Positions 1 through 5,802 of a stretch of 5,822 nt of DNA are shown here, in pieces. The notes below the pieces were generated by a model. The model saw nothing but the letters and a program-made list of their open reading frames with translations, ran no database searches and was not told where the DNA came from. Position 1 is the first letter of the stretch. Each line of letters begins with the position of its first letter. The position numbers and the translations under genes are program-made. The DNA is from Acidobacteriota bacterium (GTDB lineage: Bacteria > Acidobacteriota > Vicinamibacteria > Vicinamibacterales > UBA2999): NCBI GenBank assembly GCA_013813075.1, contig JACCSI010000319.1, positions 1 to 5,822 of the forward strand, written 5' to 3'.

Positions 1-926
1 ATTTCCTCGACGTCAAGCCCTTCTGGCTCGAGGAACAACTGATGGCGGTCCCGGTGCGGGAAGCGCATCACTTTGTCCTCGAGCGACGGGCAATAGCGGG
101 GCCCGACGCCGGCAATCTGGCCGTTAAACAGGGGGGACTGATTGATATTGTCCCGAACAAGCCGATGAACGGCCTCGGTGGTATGGAGGACGTGGCAGAC
201 AATCTGATTGCGAGGCGTCGCCGCCGCCATATGAGAAAATGCCACTGCCGGCTCGTCGCCATGTTCCACGTGGAACCTGCCCGACGCCACGCCCTCGTGA
301 AAGTCAATCGAACTCCGCGCCAGTCTGGGCGGAGTTCCTGTCTTCAGGCGTCCACATTCGAAGTGATACGACTTCAGCGATTCCGCTAAGTCTCTCGACG
401 GCGGCTCGTTGGCGCGGCCAGCCGGCCGCTGGTCTCGACCCACATGCACGAGCCCGTTGAGAAACGTCCCGGTCGTGATGACGAGCGCCCTACAGGTGAA
501 CTCTGGGCCGTCCTCGAATGCCACACCGACAGCTCGACCGGCGTCGACCAGGATTCGTCCCGCGCGTCCCAGCAGCCACTCGATGTTGGGCTCGGACTTG
601 AGCGCGCGAAGCACCCACTCGCTGTAGCGGCGCTTATCCGCTTGCGCACGCGGTGACCACACTGCCGGTCCACGACTTCGATTCAAGACCTTGAACTGGA
701 GACCAGTCGCGTCAATGGCTTGGGCCATCAACCCTCCAAGAGCGTCTATCTCCTTGACCAGATGGCCTTTAGCGGTTCCCCCCACGGCTGGGTTACACGG
801 CATCAGCGCGGTGGTGTCCTCAGATAGCGTGCATAATCCGACGGAGCATCCCAGCCGGGACGCTGCCCACGCGGCCTCGACGCCTGCGTGACCAGCACCG
901 ATGACTATGACATCTAAATTACTCAT
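1..926 (-). CDS. mnmG: MnmG (GidA), tRNA uridine-34 carboxymethylaminomethyl-modifying enzyme, FAD subunit; N-terminal 308 codons only
   Basis: With MnmE, this FAD- and NADH-dependent cytoplasmic protein installs the 5-carboxymethylaminomethyl group on wobble U34 of tRNAs reading split codon boxes. The minus-strand frame from ATG 926 is open for 308 codons and runs off the left edge, so the C-terminal half is not visible. Seen directly: an N-terminal dinucleotide fold with the FAD-binding GAGHAG at residues 10-15, PCNPAVGG at 43-50, GRLKTGTPPR at 192-201, and the family signature GPRYCPSLEDKVMRF at 275-289. C44 and C279 match the two cysteines known to matter in the family (C47 and C277 in E. 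coli). The start is chosen by homology, because family members begin a few residues before DVIVIGAGHAG. An in-frame ATG at 944 would add six residues; neither start has a strong ribosome-binding site. A parS-like palindrome lies inside codons 217-222. No frameshift or internal stop is present in the visible part. Confidence 0.97.
   Translation of the reverse strand, partial: MSNLDVIVIGAGHAGVEAAWAASRLGCSVGLCTLSEDTTALMPCNPAVGGTAKGHLVKEIDALGGLMAQAIDATGLQFKVLNRSRGPAVWSPRAQADKRRYSEWVLRALKSEPNIEWLLGRAGRILVDAGRAVGVAFEDGPEFTCRALVITTGTFLNGLVHVGRDQRPAGRANEPPSRDLAESLKSYHFECGRLKTGTPPRLARSSIDFHEGVASGRFHVEHGDEPAVAFSHMAAATPRNQIVCHVLHTTEAVHRLVRDNINQSPLFNGQIAGVGPRYCPSLEDKVMRFPHRDRHQLFLEPEGLDVEE
262..277. other. 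parS: Putative parS centromere site (ParB/Spo0J binding) inside mnmG
   Basis: The 16 bases TGTTCCACGTGGAACC contain a perfect 14-base palindrome, GTTCCACGTGGAAC at 263-276. It matches the known bacterial parS consensus TGTTNCACGTGNAACA at every fixed position except the last base (C instead of A). ParB binds such sites and spreads and loads condensin there, and ParA then segregates the origin region. In mnmG the site encodes the tail of R217 through H222 (R-F-H-V-E-H), just before the family's conserved GDEP-like segment, in a stretch I judge loosely constrained. An origin-proximal position fits the rpmH-to-mnmG neighbourhood. The parA and parB genes are not in the window; in many bacteria they lie just beyond mnmG and rsmG. 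Confidence 0.8.
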
Positions 927-1232
927 GGGTCTTTGGTGAAGCATGAGTGAGCTCGTGCCCACGGTCCACCATCTCAGATTACACGGAGACGTTGGCCTCG
1001 TTCTCGAGACACGTGCCGGACCAGAATCTGCCGCTCCTCCGTTCCGGCGTCGGCCGCGCGTTCAGAGAACCCGTGGCGCCACCTGCGGACGTGCGTCTGG
1101 CCACCGCCAAGCGACTCAATCTGCCGAGATGCAGGCTACCGCGCCTGCGCGAGTTCGATGGTGGTCGCATCCCCCCGATTGTTCACGCCCAGCGTCGCTG
1201 CTGGCAGCGCCGGCGCACGCGCGGTGGACGAC
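927..1232. other. 306-base gap between mnmE and mnmG with no convincing gene
   Basis: This is the only substantial non-coding stretch in an otherwise tightly packed array. I find no tRNA, no T-rich hairpin terminator and no clear -35/-10 pair. The longest minus-strand frame that starts and stops here is 63 codons (1170 to 979). It is arginine-rich, resembles no family I know, and has a G-run directly against its ATG rather than a spaced ribosome-binding site. Small symmetric elements occur: palindrome GTGGCGCCAC at 1073-1082, palindrome GCGCCGGCGC at 1207-1216, and a 5-bp stem-loop at 1189-1204. A weak -10-like TGTAAT on the minus strand lacks a partner. It may hold an mnmG promoter or the remains of a lost gene. 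Confidence 0.6.
1189..1216 (-). other. Stem-loop and GC palindrome just after the mnmE stop; weak terminator or processing candidate
   Basis: The inverted repeat CCAGC/GCTGG (1189-1193 and 1200-1204, six-base loop) sits beside the perfect palindrome GCGCCGGCGC (1207-1216). Together they begin about 17 bases downstream of the mnmE stop codon. Either could fold in the mRNA, but no run of U follows, so this is not a standard intrinsic terminator. It may only reflect high GC content. Confidence 0.25.
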
Positions 1233-2720
1233 CTATTTGCCGATGCAGAAGTTCTGAAAGATGTGCGCCAGCAGATCGTCAGTGGTGCGACGTCCGGTTA
1301 TCTCCTGCAAGTGCAGCGCGGCGTCCTGAAGGTCCGCCAGTAGGAACTCTTCTGAGATCTCGTGGTTTGATTCCAATAGCGCATCGTGCGCGCGGCCCAA
1401 CGCCGTGCGCGCCCGTTCAAGAAGCGCGATATGACGCACGTTGGTGACGAGGGGTTCGTCGCGATCATCCGGGGCTGCTGCCAGCGCAGTCGTCATCGCG
1501 TCGACCAGCGAGCCGAACCCCACGCCCGCCGTGACCGACACTTCAACGGTGTGGAGTCCGGGCAAATCGTCGGGCGTCCACGCCGGGGCAAGATCAACTT
1601 TGTTGACCACGAGCACGCGCCGGCGCGATGACGTCCCGTCAATCAACGCGCGATCCTGCTCTGAGAGTGGGCGGGATTGATCCAGCACCAGCAGCGTGAG
1701 ATCCGCGACGGATATCGCCTTGCGCGCGCGCGACACGCCTTCCTGCTCCACCACGTCAACGGTCTCGCGGATGCCGGCGGTATCGACCAAGGCGATGGCC
1801 AGCCCTCCGATGTCGGCGCGTTCCGTCAGCAGGTCGCGCGTCGTTCCGGGCACCGGCGTGACAATGGCCCGGTTGGCATGCAGCAGCGCGTTGAACAAAC
1901 TCGATTTGCCCACGTTCGGTGTCCCGATGATGGCGATCTGGGCACCTTCTCGAATCAGTCGCCCGCGTGACGCGTTTGCGCTCAGGGCATCGAGGCTTTG
2001 CGCAAGGGCGGCGATCTCCTGGCTCGCCGCTTCACGCTGGACGAAGTGATAACCCTCGTCGGGAAAATCGAGCGACGCTTCCAGCCGCGCCATCAAATCA
2101 AAGAGCTTCGATTCGATCTCGCCGATCGTCGTCGTCAGCGTGCCCTCGAGTTGATCGAACGCCGCACGCGCCTGCAGTGGCGTCACCGCTTCGATGAGGT
2201 CACGTACCGCTTCGGCCTGAATGAGATCGAGTTTGCCATTGAGGAACGCGCGCAGCGTGAATTCACCGGGCTCGGCGAGCCGGGCGCCCGCAGTCATCGC
2301 CGCTCGCAAGATCCCTTGCAACACCACCGGGCTTCCATGTGCGCTCAACTCCGCCACGTCGTCCCCGGTGTATGACTGCGGCCCCGGAAAGAACGTGACG
2401 ACCACCTGGTCGCGCACTTGTTGGGATGGAGATGATCCTTGGGGACGGCGGTCGCCCGGGGGACGGAGGTCGGTCGGGGACGCAGCAAGGGCCACGGAGG
2501 TGAGGGTGGCCAGGGTCGCGTGGCGGGGAACCAAGGGGAGCGCGCGGCCGATCAATATGGCGGCGACGCTGGACGCGCGCGGCCCGGAAATGCGAACAAT
2601 GCCGAGGCCGCCCCGGCCCATCGGCGTGGCAATCGCCACGATGGTGTCGTCGACAGAAAACATGTCGGGGGCCGTTCGAACGGTGGGGACCCGGGTGGAC
2701 CAGCATCCGGCATCCGGCAT
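1233..2720 (-). CDS. mnmE: MnmE (TrmE/ThdF), tRNA uridine-34 modification GTPase
   Basis: This potassium-activated GTPase partners with MnmG and uses a methylene-tetrahydrofolate-derived carbon to build the cmnm5 group on U34 of tRNA. Numbered from ATG 2720, the N-terminal folate-binding and dimerisation domain starts at DDTIVAIATPMGRGGLGIVRISG (24-46). The G domain follows a helical segment: G1 GTPNVGKSS 266-274, G2 GTTRD 292-296, G3 DTAG 313-316, G4 NKVD 373-376. The protein ends in the diagnostic FCIGK (491-495) with the catalytic cysteine C492. It is 495 residues against 454 in E. coli; the surplus is a 19-residue N-terminal extension plus an insertion of roughly 22 residues around 80-104. 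ATG 2720 is preferred for its AGAGGA site nine bases upstream and the short 21-base gap to jag. Homology favours M20 (ATG 2663), which has no visible ribosome-binding site. The function is secure; the start is not. Confidence 0.97.
   Translation of the reverse strand: MPDAGCWSTRVPTVRTAPDMFSVDDTIVAIATPMGRGGLGIVRISGPRASSVAAILIGRALPLVPRHATLATLTSVALAASPTDLRPPGDRRPQGSSPSQQVRDQVVVTFFPGPQSYTGDDVAELSAHGSPVVLQGILRAAMTAGARLAEPGEFTLRAFLNGKLDLIQAEAVRDLIEAVTPLQARAAFDQLEGTLTTTIGEIESKLFDLMARLEASLDFPDEGYHFVQREAASQEIAALAQSLDALSANASRGRLIREGAQIAIIGTPNVGKSSLFNALLHANRAIVTPVPGTTRDLLTERADIGGLAIALVDTAGIRETVDVVEQEGVSRARKAISVADLTLLVLDQSRPLSEQDRALIDGTSSRRRVLVVNKVDLAPAWTPDDLPGLHTVEVSVTAGVGFGSLVDAMTTALAAAPDDRDEPLVTNVRHIALLERARTALGRAHDALLESNHEISEEFLLADLQDAALHLQEITGRRTTDDLLAHIFQNFCIGK
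2441..2491. repeat. Imperfect G-rich 17/18-base tandem repeat inside mnmE
   Basis: Three units begin with GGGGACG at 2441, 2459 and 2476 on the plus strand. The first two match over GGGGACGGNGGTCG and the third is diverged. They encode roughly MnmE residues 80-94, where the protein has a proline- and arginine-rich stretch that E. coli MnmE lacks. This suggests the insertion grew by local duplication. Confidence 0.5.
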
Positions 2721-2723
2721 CCG
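2703..2723. repeat. Three exact tandem copies of a heptamer at the mnmE start
   Basis: GCATCCG is repeated three times without change on the plus strand; the coding strand reads CGGATGC three times. Each copy supplies an ATG (first bases 2720, 2713 and 2706). Because seven is not a multiple of three, the ATGs fall in three different reading frames, and only the one at 2720 is in frame with mnmE. Confidence 0.85.
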
Positions 2724-2729
2724 GACAGT

Positions 2730-2735
2730 TCCTCT
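2730..2735 (-). promoter_or_regulatory. Ribosome-binding site for the upstream mnmE start
   Basis: AGAGGA on the minus strand lies nine bases before ATG 2720, between the jag stop codon and mnmE. It is the main reason for choosing the longer MnmE; the homology-favoured ATG 2663 has no comparable site. Confidence 0.55.
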
Positions 2736-2741
2736 ACAGAG

Positions 2742-3188
2742 TTACTTTACAGAAATAATCACCGTCTTCTCGAACGCGTCGCCGATGCTTTCCGACGACA
2801 CCCGGTCGACCTCACCCACCGCAAGGTGGACGATGCGGCGTTCGTACGGGTTGAGTGGGCCGATCTCCTGGGCGAGGCCGCTGTTGCGGGCCTTCTCCGC
2901 CAAAAACGTCGCCATCTGTTTCAACTCCGCGTCCTTGGCTTTGCGGTAGCCCTGACAGTCGACAACCAGGCGCCGCCGTTCGTCGACGTCCTGGCGAAAC
3001 ACCGACCCGACCACATGCTGCAGGGCGCCCAGCGCTTCGCCCTGGTGACGGATCAGTATGGACCCGTCTTCGCCAGTGAGATTGATGCGGAGTCCGTCCG
3101 GCATCTCCTCGACTTCGGCGTGGAGCGTCAGCCCCATGGCCGTCACGATCTTTTCAACGAAGGCGCCGATCTCAGCAGGTGTCGCCAT
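2742..3188 (-). CDS. jag: Short Jag/KhpB (EloR-type) RNA-binding protein with KH and R3H domains
   Basis: KhpB proteins bind RNA, usually with KhpA, and affect cell elongation and envelope gene expression in Gram-positive bacteria; the role in diderms is poorly known. The protein is 148 residues. A KH-like domain spans about 8-80, including the helix EALGALQHVVGSVF at 51-64. An R3H domain spans about 85-148, with the defining R-x3-H pair at R117 and H121 within NPYERRIVH. It lacks the N-terminal Jag domain and linker of longer members such as B. subtilis Jag. The KH loop reads RHQG (47-50) where GxxG is usual. Position directly after yidC is classic for jag. ATG 3188 is chosen because GGA stands seven bases before it; an in-frame GTG at 3200 would add four residues. 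The gap to yidC is 34 bases, so co-transcription is likely. Confidence 0.9.
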   Translation of the reverse strand: MATPAEIGAFVEKIVTAMGLTLHAEVEEMPDGLRINLTGEDGSILIRHQGEALGALQHVVGSVFRQDVDERRRLVVDCQGYRKAKDAELKQMATFLAEKARNSGLAQEIGPLNPYERRIVHLAVGEVDRVSSESIGDAFEKTVIISVK

Positions 3189-3222
3189 CTCAGAATCCAC
3201 AGAGCTTACACATCACAGAAGA

Positions 3223-4950
3223 TTACTTCTTACTCCTCGCCGGTGGAACCACGATGTCTTTGGGCGAGTCCTTCAGCGCCTTCGCGTCCTTCGCACCCTT
3301 GAGACCAGCGGCGGCCGGAGGCGCACCGATCATCCAGTTGGTGAAGTACTGCTGTCCGATCGACCAGACGTTGCTCATCAGCCAGTAGATCACCAGTCCC
3401 GCCGGCGCGAAAATCATCGTCACGGTAATCATGACCGGCATGAACATCATGATCTTCTGCTGCGTCGGATCGGCCGTGGTCGGCATGATCTTCTGCTGCC
3501 AGAACATCGAAATTCCCATCAACGCGGGCGTGATGAATAGCGGATCGAGCTTCGACAGGTCGGTGATCCACCAGAAATTCTCGCCGCGAATCTCAATCGC
3601 CTGACCGAGCATTGCGTAGAACGCAAACAGGAACGGCATCGTCAGGAGCATCGGAACGCAGCCGCTGGCGGGATTGACCCCTTTGCTGCGATAAAGCTCC
3701 ATCACTTCCGTGTTCATTTTCTGACGTTCAGGATCCGTGATCTTGTACTTCGCGTAGCGCGCCTGAATCGCCTTCATCTGCGGCTGAATTTCCTGCATGC
3801 GCCGCATCGACACCACGCTCTTGTGACGCAGTGGGAACATCGCCAGGTTAATCAGGATGGTGAGGACGATGATCGACCAGCCCCAGCTGCCGACGTGGCC
3901 GTGGACCCAGCGCAGCGCGTCCAGCAACGGCGCCGCGAGCCACGCGAACATGCCGAAGTAGATGGCGCGGGTAAATTCCGGGTCGATGCTCCGCATGATG
4001 TCGAGGCGCTTGGGCCCGACGTAAAAGCGCACCCCGTCCGGCGCGGTCGGAAAGCGGACTGCGTACCCGACGTACGTGCCCACCACTGGGGGCGTCGATA
4101 GTGTCGGGATTTGAATGGGCTGATACTCCAATCGAACCGGGGTTGGCGGCTGCAGGACCGCGCTGATGAAGTAATGGTCGTCGACTCCAGCCCAGCGATA
4201 CTGTCCTTCACGCACGACGCCGCTGCCCAACGCGGTCGCCGCTTCGCGCTCGACATCGCTCCCGGTGTGATAAATCGCCTGCGCCTTGTAGGTGTACGAC
4301 GGGGACAGGAACGAGCCCGCCTGTTCCATCGCGATGCCGTCCGTCATCCCCGGACCCCACTCGATAAACGGATTCAGCACCGCGTCGCCCTGCTGCACGT
4401 GGACGGTGACGGTCACCACAAACGTGTTCGGGTCGAGTGCAAACACCTTCCGCGCGCGCAGACCTTCCGTGGTCTCCACGTCGAACGTGACCGTGTTGGC
4501 GTCCTGAGTCGTGCGATACAACGTGTCGTTGAGCCGTGACGTCACTGCGGGGTCCTCAACACGCAGCGCAAACGGCCGTGGCAGCGTCGGCGGAACCGAG
4601 GCCGGAATGAGGTCGATGGGTTCGCCCTGATCGTTCCTGAATTCCTTCAACACCCAATGGCGCAGCCGGCCACCACGATTGGTGAAGACCGCCCGCACCT
4701 TCGCTGTCTCGACAACGATGTCGCGTTCCACGGACTCGCCAACGACTGGCGCACTCAGGGGCACCGCGGTCGGAGCGCTCGCAGTGATGTTGCCTGGCCC
4801 AATGGCCTGGCCCAGCGACCTGACTGTTTCCACTGGAGCCGTGACGTTGGCGGCGAATCCCTCAGGCGGCTGGGGGGGGACGAACAGCGCCTGGTAGGCG
4901 AAGAGGACGAAGAACGAGAGGGAGATGGCGACGAGGACGCGGCGTTCCAT
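3223..4950 (-). CDS. yidC: YidC, inner-membrane protein insertase (Oxa1 family)
   Basis: YidC inserts and folds membrane proteins, alone or with the Sec translocon. At 575 residues it is a full-length Gram-negative type. An N-terminal membrane anchor (about 5-24) follows the basic MERR start. A proline-rich linker comes next, then a large periplasmic beta domain at about 75-325 (IEWGPGM at 196-202). The conserved 60KD_IMP/Oxa1 core fills about 330-545, with membrane segments near 355-374, 431-449, 470-486 and 498-532. In between are a cytoplasmic coiled loop (SMRRMQEIQPQMKAIQ, 381-396) and the conserved VNPASGCVPML and DPTQQKIMMFMPV stretches. The lysine-rich tail from 551 may touch ribosomes. 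N368 occupies the position where E. coli has groove arginine R366. The start matches the family N-terminus but has no clear ribosome-binding site; it lies eight bases after the yidD stop, so coupled translation is plausible. Confidence 0.98.
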   Translation of the reverse strand: MERRVLVAISLSFFVLFAYQALFVPPQPPEGFAANVTAPVETVRSLGQAIGPGNITASAPTAVPLSAPVVGESVERDIVVETAKVRAVFTNRGGRLRHWVLKEFRNDQGEPIDLIPASVPPTLPRPFALRVEDPAVTSRLNDTLYRTTQDANTVTFDVETTEGLRARKVFALDPNTFVVTVTVHVQQGDAVLNPFIEWGPGMTDGIAMEQAGSFLSPSYTYKAQAIYHTGSDVEREAATALGSGVVREGQYRWAGVDDHYFISAVLQPPTPVRLEYQPIQIPTLSTPPVVGTYVGYAVRFPTAPDGVRFYVGPKRLDIMRSIDPEFTRAIYFGMFAWLAAPLLDALRWVHGHVGSWGWSIIVLTILINLAMFPLRHKSVVSMRRMQEIQPQMKAIQARYAKYKITDPERQKMNTEVMELYRSKGVNPASGCVPMLLTMPFLFAFYAMLGQAIEIRGENFWWITDLSKLDPLFITPALMGISMFWQQKIMPTTADPTQQKIMMFMPVMITVTMIFAPAGLVIYWLMSNVWSIGQQYFTNWMIGAPPAAAGLKGAKDAKALKDSPKDIVVPPARSKK

Positions 4951-4958
4951 TAGCAGGT

Positions 4959-5261
4959 CTAATTCTTTTTACGCGATGCCGCGAATCGTGGCCGAGCAGG
5001 TACCGGGTCGTGTCCGTGGCCACCAAAGGGTTGGCAGCGGCTCAAGCGCCGTGCCCCAAGCAACGTTCCGCGTGCGAAGCCGTGGCGGGCAATCGCCTCG
5101 GCGGTGTAATCGGCGCAGGTCGGCACAAACCGGCATGCACCGGTAAACCAGGGCGACAGCACGCATTTATACGCGCGAATCAGCGCCAGGGCGACGCGCG
5201 CGGCGGGCCCCGGCGGCACCTCCGACGCGGGCAGGGCGCGGTCCGACTGAGGGGCCGGCAT
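4959..5261 (-). CDS. yidD: YidD, membrane protein insertion efficiency factor
   Basis: YidD is a small, membrane-associated, amphipathic protein that helps YidC insert inner-membrane proteins. The 100-residue product carries the whole family signature: ALIRAYKCVLSPWFTGACRF (26-45), PTCADYTAEAIARHG (47-61), and RRLSRCQPFGGHGHDPVP (71-88), with conserved cysteines C43, C49 and C76. The basic tail ends in RKKN. ATG 5261 is chosen because it gives the usual family length (about 70-100 residues) and has GGAG ten bases upstream. The frame stays open to an ATG at 5363, but that would add 34 unconserved residues inside rnpA. The first 95 bases overlap the 3' end of rnpA in another frame, and yidC follows after eight bases, so translation is probably coupled along rnpA-yidD-yidC. 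Confidence 0.95.
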   Translation of the reverse strand: MPAPQSDRALPASEVPPGPAARVALALIRAYKCVLSPWFTGACRFVPTCADYTAEAIARHGFARGTLLGARRLSRCQPFGGHGHDPVPARPRFAASRKKN

Positions 5262-5604
5262 TGCGGGCGCGCTCCAGGAGTCCGTTGAATTCACGCTCGA
5301 GACTGGGATATGGAGCATCAACAAATTCGCGACGTGGGACGACGACAATATCGAGGCCCGCACGCGGCTTGTGGCTCCGGAACAACTCGCGGGTCAGACG
5401 TTTGGCGCGATTACGAATCACGGCGCCGCCAATTTTGCGCGTCGCCGCAATTCCCAGACGTGCGTGCTCGCCAGCGTTGGGCCTGGCAAACATGGTCATG
5501 AATCGGCCGTTCACCTTGACGCCCAGGTTGTAGGCCGACTCGAAATCCGCCCGTCGCCGGATGTGCTCGGCCGGCCGGAACGTCTCGCCGCTGTGGCGAG
5601 GCAT
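5167..5604 (-). CDS. rnpA: RnpA, protein component of ribonuclease P
   Basis: RnpA is the basic protein subunit that joins the catalytic RNA (rnpB, not in this window) to trim the 5' leader of precursor tRNAs. The 145-residue product shows the family pattern: RRRADFESAYNLGVKVNGRF (16-35), where the central cleft binds the leader, and the RNR signature IGGAVIRNRAKRLTRELFR (58-76). The DIVVVPR strand follows at 85-91. The conserved core ends near residue 112. Residues 115-145 are arginine-, alanine- and glycine-rich and lie wholly in the overlap with yidD, so they may simply reflect the overlapping frame. The length is somewhat above the usual 110-130. The start lies seven bases after the rpmH stop, with AGG six bases upstream, fitting coupled translation with rpmH. 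Confidence 0.96.
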   Translation of the reverse strand: MPRHSGETFRPAEHIRRRADFESAYNLGVKVNGRFMTMFARPNAGEHARLGIAATRKIGGAVIRNRAKRLTRELFRSHKPRAGLDIVVVPRREFVDAPYPSLEREFNGLLERARNAGPSVGPRPARVGGAAGARRARRPGADSRV

Positions 5605-5611
5605 ACGTCGC

Positions 5612-5767
5612 CTACCGTTCGTCCGACACCGTCAACCGCTTGCGGCCTTTGGCTCGACGGCGTTTGATAACCTGCTGTCCGTCCTTGGTGGCCATGCGGA
5701 CGAGGAAGCCGTGTGTCTTGGCGCGACGCCGGTTATTAGGTTGAAACGTTCGAACACCCTTAGCCAT
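5612..5767 (-). CDS. rpmH: Ribosomal protein L34 (bL34)
   Basis: This 51-residue, very basic protein of the large ribosomal subunit is recognised by [20 protein letters not shown] (6-25) and [13 protein letters not shown] (35-47), nearly identical to the family consensus. ATG 5767 is chosen because it gives the standard length and N-terminus and has GAAGGG nine bases upstream; the frame extends to an ATG at 5806, but that would pass through the likely promoter. It is the first gene of the cluster. In many bacteria dnaA and the replication origin lie just upstream of rpmH, which here would be beyond the right edge. Confidence 0.97.
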   Translation of the reverse strand: MAKGVRTFQPNNRRRAKTHGFLVRMATKDGQQVIKRRRAKGRKRLTVSDER

Positions 5768-5776
5768 GCTGATGAG

Positions 5777-5782
5777 CCCTTC
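5777..5782 (-). promoter_or_regulatory. Ribosome-binding site of rpmH
   Basis: GAAGGG on the minus strand is nine bases upstream of ATG 5767. It is the clearest Shine-Dalgarno sequence in the window and supports the 51-codon rpmH start over the longer frame. Confidence 0.7.
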
Positions 5783-5794
5783 AGGAAACCTCTG

Positions 5795-5802
5795 ATTGTA
5801 TA
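5795..5802 (-). promoter_or_regulatory. Putative -10 element of the rpmH operon promoter
   Basis: TATACAAT on the minus strand contains TACAAT, five of six matches to the sigma-70 -10 consensus, in an otherwise GC-rich leader. A transcript starting about seven bases downstream would have a leader of roughly 20 bases containing the rpmH ribosome-binding site. The matching -35 would fall at or beyond the window edge, so it cannot be checked. Confidence 0.45.

Noticed and set aside
634..642. DnaA-box-like TTATCCGCT
   Set aside because: It matches TTATCCACA at only seven of nine positions, stands alone and lies within mnmG coding sequence, so there is no evidence of an origin in the window.
386..673. 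95-codon minus-strand frame within mnmG
   Set aside because: The mnmG frame is continuous and fully recognisable across the same bases, so this is an out-of-frame shadow and not a sign of a frameshift.
979..1170. 63-codon minus-strand frame between mnmE and mnmG as a gene
   Set aside because: It has no recognisable family, a biased arginine-rich composition, and no properly spaced ribosome-binding site. I kept it only as part of the gap description.
2441..2520. G-rich repeats considered as a CRISPR or mobile-element trace
   Set aside because: The units are 17-18 bases, imperfect, have no spacers, and are inside an intact mnmE frame.
2439..3302. Long plus-strand open frame of 287 codons, with another of 242 codons at 2221-2949
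   Set aside because: Both lie antisense to mnmE and jag, cross gene boundaries, have low-complexity translations and no known motifs. They are explained by high GC content opposite real genes.
4391..4406. Second parS candidate around CACGTG in yidC
   Set aside because: Outside the central CACGTG it has four mismatches to the consensus arms and is not a palindrome. The CACGTG at 1010-1015 fails likewise.
5262..5363. Longer YidD starting at ATG 5363
   Set aside because: The extra 34 residues are not like the family, lie in an rnpA region under strong coding constraint in another frame, and exceed the usual YidD length.
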